Shown: in pieces, positions 33,864-40,954 of the stretch | Numbering within the stretch: the stretch's first letter is position 1 | How the letters are laid out: each line of letters begins with the position of its first letter | DNA from: Acidobacteria bacterium 13_1_20CM_3_53_8 | GTDB taxonomy: Bacteria; Acidobacteriota; Blastocatellia; Pyrinomonadales; Pyrinomonadaceae | Assembly: GCA_001920415.1 (NCBI GenBank) | Contig: MNJR01000048.1 | Location: 1 to 40,954 of the forward strand | Direction: 5' to 3' | DNA length: 40,954 nt | The notes under the pieces: generated by a model | What the model was told of the DNA's origin: nothing | The model's input: the letters and a program-made list of their open reading frames with translations, nothing else | Database searches by the model: none | Made by a program: the position numbers and the translations under genes

Positions 33864-35078
33864 TCAGTGCCACCTTTTCCAACAGTCTATCTCAACTCCT
33901 AGTTCATACATAGACTGAACAAGACAGCAAAGGTTGTGGCAGAGCACCTTGCATAAGATTTCGTTCTTCTGCGCCGTCGCTGTCTTGCTTCTAAGTCGCT
34001 CTCCGAACTTGGCCTTTATCATGCTGAAAGTGGTTTCGACATTACTGCGCTTGTGATAGTGCATCATGAACTCGTTGTTGTTGTAACTGTAGTAATGCCA
34101 GAGCCGATACCACACGCCCGACTTATCATTGTAATGGTGCGCGTTTGAGTTGATCTTGAACGGTATGTATGACTCTGCGCCTTTAGCCGCAACTTGCCGA
34201 AGATTCTCGGCTGACAAATAAGCCTTATCAGCCGACACCTCGCGCAGCTTGAAGTTCTGCGACGTAGCTTCAACAAGAGGCTTGAAATAAAGAATGTCGT
34301 TTGAGTAGCCATCCGAGATTTCAACGCTCGTCACGATATTAGTTTTCACTCCGCACATGATATGCGCTTTGAGCCAGCCCATCATGCTGATCTCTTCCGG
34401 CTCATCACTGTACTTCGTTTTGAACCATCTTGTTGCTATCCCTGTAGAGAAGCCTGATGAGTCAACGGCAAAGTCCTGCTCAATAGCTTTCAGTGGCAAG
34501 CTAGACTGAGATATGAGGCTTGTCAGGCAATCGGTCATCTCTTCAAGTTCTAGGTAATTGAAAATCGAATTGAAGTGAGGGCATCTTGAGATGTAACCGC
34601 GCCTTTGCGTTTCTTTCAAATCACTAATGAAGCGACGGCCAGAAATGAGAGAATAGACTTTGAAAACCACTGCGAAGATCATCTCGCCTAGAGGTAGCCT
34701 AGTACGTCCAGCGCCGGGTTTCTTCGGTAAACTCTCTATCCCTCGACAGAGTTCGTAAAGCAGTTCTTGAAACTTAGCCTTCTCATTCGTCTGCGCCTTA
34801 TTGTATTCATGCCATGCCTGCTTATAAGTGGGCTTGCGAGGCAATTCGGGAATCTGTGTAATCTGCGTAGGGTGAAGGTGAGCATAAACCGCGTGAATGT
34901 GCTTGCACGGTCGGCGTCTGCTTTCAAAGTCTGGACAGGTACAGGTCTGCTCCTTGCGTCCGTACCTAACGGTATATTTTCTGTTGCTTGTTTGAGACGG
35001 AACAATCCATAATTTTCCATCTTGTTGTATATGTGATGAAGCTGCGATATGCAGCCCTTTGATTTGGCGAGTTTCCAT
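33864..35078 (-). CDS. DDE transposase with N-terminal SWIM zinc finger, 404 aa
   Basis: Cut-and-paste transposase of the IS4/IS5-like DDE_Tnp_1 type. The N-terminus has a SWIM finger (CTCPDFESRRRPCKHIHAVY, CxCx(n)CxH, near residues 42-61). The catalytic core shows DFAVDSSGFS (first Asp), VSADKAYLSAENL (second Asp) and HKRSNVETTFSMIKAKFG (Glu in the Y/N-R-VE motif). It ends in MYELGVEIDCWKRWH, the segment also found as a scrap at 8187. I prefer the ATG at 35078, with AGAGG about 9 nt upstream, because residues before it are low-complexity and basic; the frame opens at 35243. It is the first gene from the right transposon end and presumably acts on the 17-bp ends. Confidence 0.9.
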   Translation of the reverse strand: METRQIKGLHIAASSHIQQDGKLWIVPSQTSNRKYTVRYGRKEQTCTCPDFESRRRPCKHIHAVYAHLHPTQITQIPELPRKPTYKQAWHEYNKAQTNEKAKFQELLYELCRGIESLPKKPGAGRTRLPLGEMIFAVVFKVYSLISGRRFISDLKETQRRGYISRCPHFNSIFNYLELEEMTDCLTSLISQSSLPLKAIEQDFAVDSSGFSTGIATRWFKTKYSDEPEEISMMGWLKAHIMCGVKTNIVTSVEISDGYSNDILYFKPLVEATSQNFKLREVSADKAYLSAENLRQVAAKGAESYIPFKINSNAHHYNDKSGVWYRLWHYYSYNNNEFMMHYHKRSNVETTFSMIKAKFGERLRSKTATAQKNEILCKVLCHNLCCLVQSMYELGVEIDCWKRWH

Positions 35079-35476
35079 TGTGCTTGACCTCTTTCGGCGC
35101 TTGCGGCACAATGAAGATATGTCGGCTACAGTGTGTGCAAGCACGCTGTGGTTGAATAAGTCCAGTTGAGTGTTACAGCACTTGGCTGGACTTTCTCTTT
35201 GTCTAAGAGCTTTCAAAGATGCACGCATGGTACTACTTTTCACTCATGAAATCAATGGTTATTCACTTGGAAATAAAAGATTTAGCGCACTATTTGGGGC
35301 ATTAAAAACTAGGGTTACAGGTCGGTTTATGAGGCTCAGGGAGCATAGATCAAGCATGAAAGAAAATGAGGTTTCTTTCAATAGAAAAATCTGCGCGCTT
35401 CTTGGGAAAGCAAAAAATGAAGTGAATTAATTTTTGTGCAGGACGACTAATTCTTGTGCAGAATGTGCCAAAGTTG
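35079..35476. other. Transposase upstream region inside the right transposon end
   Basis: No gene is supported. It contains a hairpin at 35159-35192 (AGTCCAG against CTGGACT) followed on the + strand by TTTCTCTTT, which may stop rightward transcripts inside the element. It also contains subterminal copies of the end repeat (TTTTTGTGCAG at about 35431-35441, TTCTTGTGCAG at about 35452-35462). Confidence 0.5.
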
Positions 35477-35502
35477 TATTTTTGTGTAAAGCCGCGTGAA
35501 CA
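35477..35502. repeat. Right terminal repeat and target duplication of the transposon
   Basis: TATTTTTGTGTAAAGCC (35477-35493) is the inverted terminal repeat and GCGTGAACA (35494-35502) the second copy of the 9-bp target duplication. Confidence 0.88.
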
Positions 35503-35645
35503 CTACTTCAATCAGGAGAACTTAAGGCTAATTGCAAATTTAGTTATGCTTTCTTCATATACTACTTCAAGTCCTTTGTTTGTATAGTTTTGTGCAAAAA
35601 GATTTGCGCTTGTCACAAAAATGTTGAGAAAAGTGCATTTTGTGC

Positions 35646-35673
35646 TTGACACCTCACAAAACTTCGGTATAAT
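35646..35673 (+). promoter_or_regulatory. Consensus sigma70 promoter of an RNA gene
   Basis: TTGACA (35646-35651), a 16-bp spacer and TATAAT (35668-35673): both hexamers match the consensus exactly. No + strand protein gene follows for more than 2 kb, which points to a non-coding transcript starting near 35680. Confidence 0.75.
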
Positions 35674-35679
35674 TTCACA

Positions 35680-35985
35680 CACTGCTGAGCAAGACTAAAA
35701 ATTGAAATCATGCTTGGTACTTTTACAGTTACTTGATAAATGTGGCTGATGTCGCTTTGAACTGAATGCCTACTCAATGTGCGTGAGGTTTTTGGGGTGA
35801 AGGCGACCGTTTCTTTGAGCCGCATGGAATCTTACTCGCCCGCTAACACGCACCACCTTGAATTACAGGATCGGACGTAGGTGACGATTCTCAGTTCTTT
35901 GCTATAGCCACCCTGTTTCCCCGAGCCTGCCCAAATGTTCTACGGCCCCGCTGATCCGAAAGGATTGACGGGGCTTCTTCCTTTT
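35680..35985 (+). ncRNA. Structured non-coding RNA candidate, about 305 nt
   Basis: Bounded by a consensus promoter and a strong terminator, with no coding frame inside. Between 35742 and 35911 five stems nest in order: GTGGCT/AGCCAC (35742-35747, 35906-35911), GAACTGA/TCAGTTC (35759-35765, 35891-35897), GCCTAC/GTAGGT (35768-35773, 35877-35882), GTGCGTG/CACGCAC (35779-35785, 35847-35853) and GGCGA/TCGCC (35802-35806, 35836-35840). They give a rod of about 170 nt with internal bulges. A rod of this size recalls 6S RNA, but I cannot confirm conserved 6S positions. RNase P, tmRNA and SRP RNA hallmarks are absent. Family left open. Confidence 0.55.
35945..35985 (+). terminator. Rho-independent terminator of the RNA gene
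   Basis: GCCCCG (35945-35950) pairs with CGGGGC (35969-35974). The stem continues inward with one mismatch and two wobble pairs to a GAAA tetraloop (35958-35961). TTCTTCCTTTT follows. The T-rich side exists only on the + strand. Confidence 0.8.
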
Positions 35986-36028
35986 CAGGACTGCAAAATT
36001 TTTGCATACGGCAATTTCAATGCGCATA

Positions 36029-36790
36029 TTACATAGCTAATCCGCCGTCCACCTGAATGACCTGGCCTGTGATGTATCGCGCGTCATCAGAGAGCAGGAA
36101 GCAGGCGATGCGTGCCACTTCGTCTGCCTGTGCAAAGCGCCCCAGGGGAATTTGTTCGAGAATCTTTGCGCGGTAGCCCTCATCCAAAGCTCCGGCCATA
36201 TCCGTTTCGACCATGCCGAGCGCCAAGGCGTTGACTGTAACTTTGCGGCTGGCGACCTCTTTCGCCAGAGCTTTCGTTAATCCAACCATACCTGCCTTTG
36301 ACGCAGAGTAGTTTGACTGGCCTGGCATCCCAACGCTTCCGCTGATTGAAGAGATATTCAGGATGGACGCGCCGCCTTCCTGCCTGAGCATGAATCGCAG
36401 CGCAGCCTTTGAGAAATTCCATGCGCCTTTGAGATTAGTGTCAATGACAGCGTCCCAATCATCTTCTTTCATGCGAAGGATAAGTTGGTCGCGCGTGATG
36501 CCAGCGTTGTTGACCAAAAAATCTATGCGACCGAAAACATCTTTGGTCTGTTTGACCATCTCAGCCGCAGCATCCGTCCGAGCAACATCACACTGAGTCG
36601 AGAGAGAGCGCACACCCATCGCTTCAATCTCTTCTTTCAAAGCGTCAGCGGCTTCAGCGCTCCTTGCGTAGTTGAAAGCAATGTCCGCGCCGCGTCGCGC
36701 AAGCTCAATGGCGATTGCGCGACCAATGCCGCGTGTTGCTCCTGTGACAATAGCAACGCGACCTGAAAATTGTTTGACAGTTTCGCTCAA
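36029..36790 (-). CDS. fabG: 3-oxoacyl-[ACP] reductase FabG, 253 aa
   Basis: NADPH-dependent short-chain dehydrogenase that reduces 3-oxoacyl-ACP in fatty-acid synthesis. Shows TGATRGIGRAIA (cofactor loop), NNAGITRDQLILRM, SSISG with the catalytic Ser, YSASKAG (Tyr and Lys of the YxxxK motif) and the typical end GQVIQVDGGLAM. Length and termini are those of FabG rather than a generic SDR. The start is a TTG at 36790, supported by GGAGGGA about 9 nt upstream. It stands 160 nt downstream of galU on the same strand, and no other fab genes are nearby. Confidence 0.92.
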   Translation of the reverse strand: MSETVKQFSGRVAIVTGATRGIGRAIAIELARRGADIAFNYARSAEAADALKEEIEAMGVRSLSTQCDVARTDAAAEMVKQTKDVFGRIDFLVNNAGITRDQLILRMKEDDWDAVIDTNLKGAWNFSKAALRFMLRQEGGASILNISSISGSVGMPGQSNYSASKAGMVGLTKALAKEVASRKVTVNALALGMVETDMAGALDEGYRAKILEQIPLGRFAQADEVARIACFLLSDDARYITGQVIQVDGGLAM

Positions 36791-36950
36791 AGTTTCTTCC
36801 CTCCAAAATTTTTTGAAGAGACCGTATTGAAGATGAAATGCGGCCTTTGAAAGTCTGGAAAATTTGAAATCCGAACTGTTAGATGGTTATCAAGTGAACG
36901 ACTCACGCAGCAAGCGTGCGGAGTATCTAAACTAGATTGAGATCCAAAAC

Positions 36951-37826
36951 TTATTCATTCAAATCCAATGACCGCAGATATTTTTTGAACTCTGAACTGA
37001 GGTCTGCTCGTTTAAGCGCGAACTCGACCGTGGCAATTAGAAAGCCTAGTTTGTCGCCAGCATCGTGGCGCGTGCCACGAAAGCGCACTGCGTAGAACGG
37101 TCTCTTCTTAAGCAGCGAGCGCATAGCGTCTGTGATCTGTATTTCGCCGCCAGCGCCGGGGCGTGTCGTCTCGATTTCGTTGAAGATGTCGGGCGTTAAA
37201 ATGTAACGACCAATGATCGCTAGGTCTGAAGGCGCTTCTTCGAAACGTGGCTTTTCGACCATATCTTTTATCTTGAAAACTCCCGGCTCGACCTCTTCCG
37301 CATCAATAGCGCCGAAGCGCGAGATGGCTTCACCTTCGACCTGCATAGTGCCTATGACGGGAGCGTTGTACTTTTCATAAACGTCAATCATCTGCCGTAG
37401 CGCGGGAGTTTCAGAATCAACTATGTCGTCGCCTAGCATGACGGCGAAAGGCTCGTCGCCCACCAGATCGCGCGCTTGCAGGATTGCATGTCCCAGACCA
37501 AGCGCCTCCTTCTGACGCACGTAGCCGAAGCGCGCCATATCGGAGATCGCGCGCATGGCTTTCAAATCGCTCTCTTTTCCGCGCTCTTTCAGAAGTTGCT
37601 CAAGCTCGAACGAAATGTCGAAGTGATCTTCGATGGCCGTTTTGCCGCGCCCCGTTACGATGATGACGGACTCTATGCCGGATGCGACCGCTTCTTCAAC
37701 AACATATTGTATGAGCGGCTTGTCAACGAGCGGCAGCATCTCTTTCGGAGATGCTTTCGTAGCAGGCAGGAATCGCGTGCCCAAACCTGCTGCTGGAAAA
37801 ACTGCTTTGCGAATCGGTGCTGGCAT
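36951..37826 (-). CDS. galU: UTP-glucose-1-phosphate uridylyltransferase, 291 aa
   Basis: Makes UDP-glucose from UTP and glucose-1-phosphate for envelope polysaccharides. The nucleotidyltransferase signature FPAAGLGTRFLPATKASPKE at the N-terminus is followed by EMLPLVDKPLIQYVVEEA, VTGRGKTAIEDHFD, VMLGDDIVDS (metal-binding Asp) and MVEKPRFEEAPSDLAIIGRY, all diagnostic for bacterial GalU. I chose the ATG at 37826, which gives the usual length; a TTG frame from 37883 would add 19 unlikely residues. It is transcribed divergently from serS. Confidence 0.94.
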   Translation of the reverse strand: MPAPIRKAVFPAAGLGTRFLPATKASPKEMLPLVDKPLIQYVVEEAVASGIESVIIVTGRGKTAIEDHFDISFELEQLLKERGKESDLKAMRAISDMARFGYVRQKEALGLGHAILQARDLVGDEPFAVMLGDDIVDSETPALRQMIDVYEKYNAPVIGTMQVEGEAISRFGAIDAEEVEPGVFKIKDMVEKPRFEEAPSDLAIIGRYILTPDIFNEIETTRPGAGGEIQITDAMRSLLKKRPFYAVRFRGTRHDAGDKLGFLIATVEFALKRADLSSEFKKYLRSLDLNE

Positions 37827-37881
37827 AAACGGGTAGCGCCTCGTTGAGTAATAAGAAGAGCGAACGTGTGCGACTCGCCTC

Positions 37882-37942
37882 AAGCGTCCGGTTTACTTCG
37901 CACTGCTCTTGCTTGACACGCGCGCGAAGCGTCCGGTAGTTT
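37882..37942. promoter_or_regulatory. Direct repeats and possible serS promoter in the galU-serS divergent gap
   Basis: AAGCGTCCGGT occurs at 37882-37892 and 37927-37937, 45 bp apart. Between them lies TTGACA (37913-37918), with a weak -10 candidate (TAGTTT, 37937-37942) 18 bp further on, pointing to serS. The repeats may be binding sites in a shared divergent promoter region; no regulator is known. Confidence 0.35.
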
Positions 37943-37995
37943 CAAATTTTTCGCGCAGGATGGCTTTCATAACATAAGGAGAAGGGCTACGGCAA

Positions 37996-39291
37996 ATGCT
38001 TGATCTTAATTTCGTTCGTGAGAATCTTGAAAGGGTGCGCGCGGCGCTTGAAAAGCGCGGCATGCCGACAGAAGTTCTGGACGACTTCACTCAGGCCGAC
38101 GGCATACGACGCCAAGCAATCGCTGAGTCTGATCAGCTCAACTCTGAGCGCAACAAGGCGAGTCGTGAGATTGGCGCGTTAATGAAGGAAGGAAAACGTG
38201 AAGATGCGAAAGATCGTCGCGAACAGGTGACTCTTCTCAAGGAGAGCATTGCTACACGCGACCGCGAGCGCGACGCTGCCGAAGCGCGAATGCGTCAACT
38301 GCTTTCGACGCTTCCAAACATTCCGCATGAAAGCGTTCCCGTCGGCAAAGATGAAGCCGCCAATGTCGAGATTCGACGCTGGGGCGCGAAACCCGAATTC
38401 GATTTCGAGCCGAAGGATCACGTTGATCTTGGCACGAAGCTTGGAATTTTAGACCTTGAGCGTGCGAGTAAAATCGCTAGTGCGCGTTTCGCTATCTTGA
38501 ACGGCGCGGGCGCTAGACTGGAACGCGCGCTCATAAATTTCATGCTTGAGCTTCACACGAGCGAGCACGGATACAGGGAGACTCTGCCGCCGTTCATAGT
38601 CAACGCTGCCTCGCTCTTCGGCACAGGGCAACTTCCTAAATTCGAGGAAGACCTTTTCAAGCTGGAAGACGAGCGCAACCTTTATCTGATTCCGACCGCC
38701 GAAGTTCCCGTGACGAACTATCACCGCGATGAGATTCTTGACGCAGCAGAGCTTCCAATGAAGTGGACGGCGTACACGCCTTGCTTTCGCTCGGAAGCTG
38801 GGAGCTACGGGCGCGATACGCGCGGCGTGATTCGTCAACATCAGTTCGAGAAAGTGGAGCTTGTCAAATACGCTCTGCCTGAAAATTCCTACGAAGAACT
38901 TGAAGCACTGACGCGCGATGCGGAAAGAGTTTTACAACTTCTGGGGATTCATTATCGCGTTGTCGCGCTCTCAACGGGCGACTTAGGTTTCGGCGCGGCC
39001 AAGACTTATGACATAGAGGTCTGGCTGCCTTCGCAGAAGACTTTCAGGGAAATCTCTTCGTGCTCGAACTACGAAGAGTTTCAAGCGCGTCGCGCGCAGA
39101 TTCGATTCCGTCGCGCGGGGCGAGCTAAACCTGAATATGTTCACACGCTGAACGGTTCGGGCTTAGCCATAGGGCGAACGTGGATTGCGGTTCTTGAGAA
39201 TTACCAGCAACGGGATGGATCAATCGTGATTCCAGAAGCGTTGCTTCCGTACATGAACGGGCTGGAGAAAATTGAAGCGAGCGTTCTATAA
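37996..39291 (+). CDS. serS: Seryl-tRNA synthetase, 431 aa
   Basis: Class II aminoacyl-tRNA synthetase that charges tRNA(Ser). The N-terminal tRNA-binding coiled coil is complete ([20 protein letters not shown] through about residue 105). The catalytic domain shows [18 protein letters not shown], motif 2 [20 protein letters not shown] and motif 3 [20 protein letters not shown]. Normal length. AAGGAG and GAAGGG at 37977-37987 precede the ATG. Single gene, divergent from galU. Confidence 0.96.
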   Translation: MLDLNFVRENLERVRAALEKRGMPTEVLDDFTQADGIRRQAIAESDQLNSERNKASREIGALMKEGKREDAKDRREQVTLLKESIATRDRERDAAEARMRQLLSTLPNIPHESVPVGKDEAANVEIRRWGAKPEFDFEPKDHVDLGTKLGILDLERASKIASARFAILNGAGARLERALINFMLELHTSEHGYRETLPPFIVNAASLFGTGQLPKFEEDLFKLEDERNLYLIPTAEVPVTNYHRDEILDAAELPMKWTAYTPCFRSEAGSYGRDTRGVIRQHQFEKVELVKYALPENSYEELEALTRDAERVLQLLGIHYRVVALSTGDLGFGAAKTYDIEVWLPSQKTFREISSCSNYEEFQARRAQIRFRRAGRAKPEYVHTLNGSGLAIGRTWIAVLENYQQRDGSIVIPEALLPYMNGLEKIEASVL

Positions 39292-39300
39292 ATATTACGG

Positions 39301-39533
39301 TTTGTAATTGAGTGCGACCGTTGCGACACAGCCGCTTGGTCAGTACCGCCTGCGGTAGCGGGCGGGCTATTGAAGGGATGAGGGCGGAGGGATGAGGGAT
39401 GAATAAGAAGGAGTGGAAGCGTCAACATGCAATTAGCTCAATTCTTACTCATCCCTCATCCCTCATCCTTCATCCCTCTGTCCCCCGCCCGCTACCGCAG
39501 GCGGTACTGACTTGAGTCGCGCTCAATTGCAAA
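39301..39533. mobile_element. Second nested inverted-repeat element, downstream of serS
   Basis: The outer arms 39301-39318 and 39516-39533 match at 16/18, both differences being T for C and hence compatible with G.U pairing. The 28-bp middle arms (39339-39366 and 39484-39511), starting GTCAGTACCGCCTGCGGTAG, are perfectly inverted and identical to those at 21290/21414. The core is a mirrored heptamer array of GGATGAG-type words (about 39373-39402) and their complements CTCATCC (about 39448-39480). No target duplication was found. It occupies most of the gap between serS and the next gene. Confidence 0.75.
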
Positions 39534-39554
39534 TCGCTATAATCGAAAAGATGA

Positions 39555-39593
39555 AAGATGGTCGCGCAAATCAACGCGCGGCCATCTTCTTTT
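39555..39593 (+). terminator. Rho-independent terminator downstream of serS
   Basis: AAGATGG (39555-39561) pairs with CCATCTT (39582-39588), then T.G, then CGCGC (39563-39567) with GCGCG (39576-39580), around an 8-nt loop; CTTTT follows. TATAAT stands just upstream (39538-39543), so an alternative reading is a short terminated leader for the next gene. Confidence 0.65.
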
Positions 39594-39738
39594 ACCGGCA
39601 AAGGCTTCATTTCAACCTCGATCTCTTCCTAAAACTCAAAGAGAACGAAAAGTTTTCGCACAGGTATCGTCAAAACTTTCTGCGACGCTTTTTTGGGTAA
39701 ACACTAGCGTGAGTGTAATTTTCAAGGGAGATAGGAGA

Positions 39739-40557
39739 ATGGCTAATACTATGCAAGAAGCACTACAGGACGCAGGGTTGGTTAACGAGCAGGGAGAAAT
39801 CAATTTAGAACGGGGCGGCGCGGGCGGCGTAAACGTTGGAGAGATTGAGCGATGGGCTTCGGCTGTGGGCGGCGGGGCGCTTGCGCTCTACGGCCTTGCG
39901 CGCGGGTTTCAGCGCGGCGCGTGGGACGGATTCGTGATGGCGCTAGTGGGCGGCGCTCTTGTCTATCGCGGTGTAACAGGCCACTGCGATTTTTATGAAG
40001 TTGCGGGCATTAATACGGCTGGGACGGAAGGCGAAACGAAGCGAAGCCCTGTTGTGAGCGTTCCGGCTAATAGAGGAATCAAGGTAGAAAAAAGCGTGAC
40101 AATCAATCGTTCGCCTGCGGAGCTTTACCAGTTCTGGCGCAATCTTGAAAACCTGCCGCGCTTCATGAATCATCTTGAGTCCGTGCGTGTCACGGATGAG
40201 AAGCGCTCGCACTGGATTGCGAAAGCGCCTGCGGGAAGCACTGTTGAATGGGACGCGGAAATTTACAACGAGAAGGAAGGCGAGTTGATAGCGTGGCGCT
40301 CGCTCGAAGGTTCTGAGGTTGACAATGCCGGCAGCGTACATTTTGAAGCTGCGCCCGGTGGACGAGGCTCTATAGTGCGCGTCATCCTCAAATATGATCC
40401 GCCTGCCGGAATCATAGGCGCTAACGTGGCAAAGCTTTTCGGCGAAGAGCCTTCGCAGCAGATAGAAGAAGACCTGCGCCGCTTCAAGCAATTGATGGAA
40501 GCGGGCGAGACCGCCACCACCGAAGGCCAGACTTCTGGGCGCAGCGCAACGGCATAA
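39739..40557 (+). CDS. DUF2892-like membrane segment plus SRPBCC-domain protein, 272 aa
   Basis: The N-terminal half has a Gly-rich hydrophobic hairpin (SAVGGGALALYGLARGF and FVMALVGGALVYRGVTGHCD, about 41-90) like small YgaP/DUF2892-type membrane proteins. The C-terminal half, from about residue 120 (VEKSVTINRSPAELYQFWRN), is an SRPBCC/START-like fold (cyclase/dehydrase or ligand-binding type) ending near FKQLMEAGE. The function is not known; such proteins often occur near general stress genes. The ATG at 39739 is supported by AAGGGAG 8 nt upstream; a GTG at 39709 in frame is less likely. A zinc alcohol dehydrogenase gene follows after 126 nt, a combination that suggests co-expression. Confidence 0.8.
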   Translation: MANTMQEALQDAGLVNEQGEINLERGGAGGVNVGEIERWASAVGGGALALYGLARGFQRGAWDGFVMALVGGALVYRGVTGHCDFYEVAGINTAGTEGETKRSPVVSVPANRGIKVEKSVTINRSPAELYQFWRNLENLPRFMNHLESVRVTDEKRSHWIAKAPAGSTVEWDAEIYNEKEGELIAWRSLEGSEVDNAGSVHFEAAPGGRGSIVRVILKYDPPAGIIGANVAKLFGEEPSQQIEEDLRRFKQLMEAGETATTEGQTSGRSATA

Positions 40558-40561
40558 AGAG

Positions 40562-40663
40562 AAGGCAAAAGTAAAAAGGTAAAAGTAAAAAGTGCGGACA
40601 AAAGCATTTTGATTAAATTTGGTTTCCCCTAACTTTTGCCTTTTAACTTTTTACTTTTGCCTT
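40562..40663. repeat. Mirrored heptamer array before the alcohol dehydrogenase gene
   Basis: GGCAAAA, GTAAAAA, GGTAAAA, GTAAAAA in tandem (from 40564), with the mirrored complement ending at 40663. Positions 40562-40578 pair perfectly with 40647-40663 (17 bp). It fills the gap between the two genes. Confidence 0.85.
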
Positions 40664-40683
40664 AATTAAGGGGTGAATACTCA

Positions 40684-40954
40684 ATGAAAGCGCTTTGCTG
40701 GTATGGAAAGGCGGACGTTCGTGTGGAGGATGTGCCGGAGCCAAAGATACTGAACCCGCGCGACGCTATCATTCAGATCACGCGCACAGCCATCTGCGGA
40801 TCAGACCTGCACCTGTACGACGGTTACATTCCTACTATGGAGAAGGGCGACATACTCGGTCATGAGTTCATGGGCGAGGTGGTCGAAGTGGGAGATGCTG
40901 TTAAGAATTTGAAAGTGGGTGACCGCGTTGTTGTGCCGTTCACTATCTCATGCG
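40684..40954 (+). CDS. Zinc-dependent alcohol dehydrogenase, N-terminal part cut by the window end
   Basis: The first 90 residues of a medium-chain, zinc-containing dehydrogenase. [13 protein letters not shown] carries the catalytic zinc ligand Cys38, and [16 protein letters not shown] carries His60/Glu61; [12 protein letters not shown] leads into the structural-zinc loop. The start [20 protein letters not shown] resembles the glutathione-independent formaldehyde dehydrogenase/threonine dehydrogenase branch. AAGGGGTGA lies about 8 nt upstream of the ATG. The NAD-binding half is outside the window, so substrate and cofactor cannot be judged. Confidence 0.88.
   Translation, partial: MKALCWYGKADVRVEDVPEPKILNPRDAIIQITRTAICGSDLHLYDGYIPTMEKGDILGHEFMGEVVEVGDAVKNLKVGDRVVVPFTISC

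Larger units (their letters stand above)
29508..35493. mobile_element. Intact 5986-bp transposon carrying transposase, zinc ribbon, methylase and PD-(D/E)xK-like genes
   Basis: The left end GGCTTTGCACAAAAATA (29508-29524) and the inverted right end GGCTTTACACAAAAATA (complement of 35477-35493) agree at 16/17. Inside each end, at the same distance (53 nt from the tip), lies CTGCACAAAAATT. The element is flanked by the perfect 9-bp direct repeat GCGTGAACA (29499-29507 and 35494-35502), a target duplication. Contents in minus-strand order: DDE transposase, three-palindrome array, zinc-ribbon protein, DNA adenine methylase, PD-(D/E)xK-like protein. A perfect duplication and near-identical ends argue for recent movement. 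Confidence 0.9.

Noticed and set aside
35170..35430. An 86-codon + strand frame inside the right transposon end
   Set aside because: No ribosome-binding site, overlaps the transposase upstream region and a terminator-like hairpin, and shows no family features.
35588..35645. Further TTTTGTGC copies outside the right target duplication, as a second transposon end
   Set aside because: Two copies 50 bp apart are suggestive, but no partner end or duplication was found and they overlap the RNA-gene promoter.
35680..35985. RNase P RNA, tmRNA or SRP RNA
   Set aside because: The GAGGAAAGTCC core, the tRNA-like ends and the GGTCAGGTCCGGAAGGAAGC-type loop are all absent.
39301..39318. 8-9-bp target duplication around the second nested element
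   Set aside because: The bases outside the two outer arms do not match.
39512..39700. A 62-codon frame before the SRPBCC gene
   Set aside because: It begins inside the inverted-repeat element and runs through the terminator hairpin.

Overview
The window looks like a chromosomal piece of an environmental Gram-negative-type bacterium. The gene content and the mirrored intergenic repeats would fit Acidobacteriota (class Blastocatellia), but no rRNA or other marker settles this, so the assignment is tentative. Housekeeping genes are moderately GC-rich with GCG-heavy codon use. The left-edge TPR gene and the 33.7-33.9 kb segment are clearly more AT-rich.

Layout. (1) 1-689: the 3' part of a TPR-repeat gene with near-identical 126-bp DNA repeats. 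(2) 798-8159, + strand: a fatty-acid beta-oxidation cluster of fadN-type hydratase/dehydrogenase, a YbaK-type tRNA deacylase, fadA thiolase, fadE acyl-CoA dehydrogenase and a metallo-beta-lactamase-fold hydrolase. It has the gene order of Bacillus fadN-fadA-fadE with ybaK inserted. In front of it a perfect 20-bp palindrome with TGAATGA/TCATTCA half-sites fills the 17-bp spacer of a sigma70-like promoter, as expected for a FadR/TetR-type repressor. (3) 8187-8509: debris of a decayed transposon. (4) 9032-29352, - strand: a Tc (ABC) toxin-like locus. A promoter at about 29324-29352 leads into a fused TcB-TcC cocoon protein (2468 aa), a TcA-like translocon (3348 aa) and a GH85 endo-beta-N-acetylglucosaminidase. 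(5) 29508-35493: an apparently complete 5986-bp transposon with 17-bp terminal inverted repeats (16/17), matching subterminal repeats and a perfect 9-bp target duplication. It carries a SWIM-finger DDE transposase, a zinc-ribbon protein, an Eco57I-like adenine methylase and a small PD-(D/E)xK-like protein. An array of three palindromes with centres exactly 52 bp apart lies between transposase and cargo. (6) 35646-35985: a promoter matching the sigma70 consensus, a foldable non-coding stretch and a strong terminator, which together look like an RNA gene. (7) 36029-40954: fabG, galU, serS, an SRPBCC-domain protein and the start of a zinc alcohol dehydrogenase.

Two repeat systems run through the intergenic space. 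The first is a set of mirrored heptamer arrays: 7-nt words such as GTTTTCA, GTTTCAA, GGCAAAA or GGATGAG, repeated in tandem and then repeated as the reverse complement. They occur in at least six gaps with different words but the same design. The second is a nested inverted-repeat element with identical 28-29-bp arms at 21.3 kb and 39.3 kb, which encloses a heptamer array in both cases.

Strongest candidates for undescribed biology are the transposon carrying a methylase/nuclease pair with its 52-bp palindromic array, the Tc-toxin/GH85 locus whose TcC tail resembles a glucosaminidase, the RNA gene at 35.7 kb and the mirrored heptamer arrays. All readings were made by eye; no alignment or database search was run.
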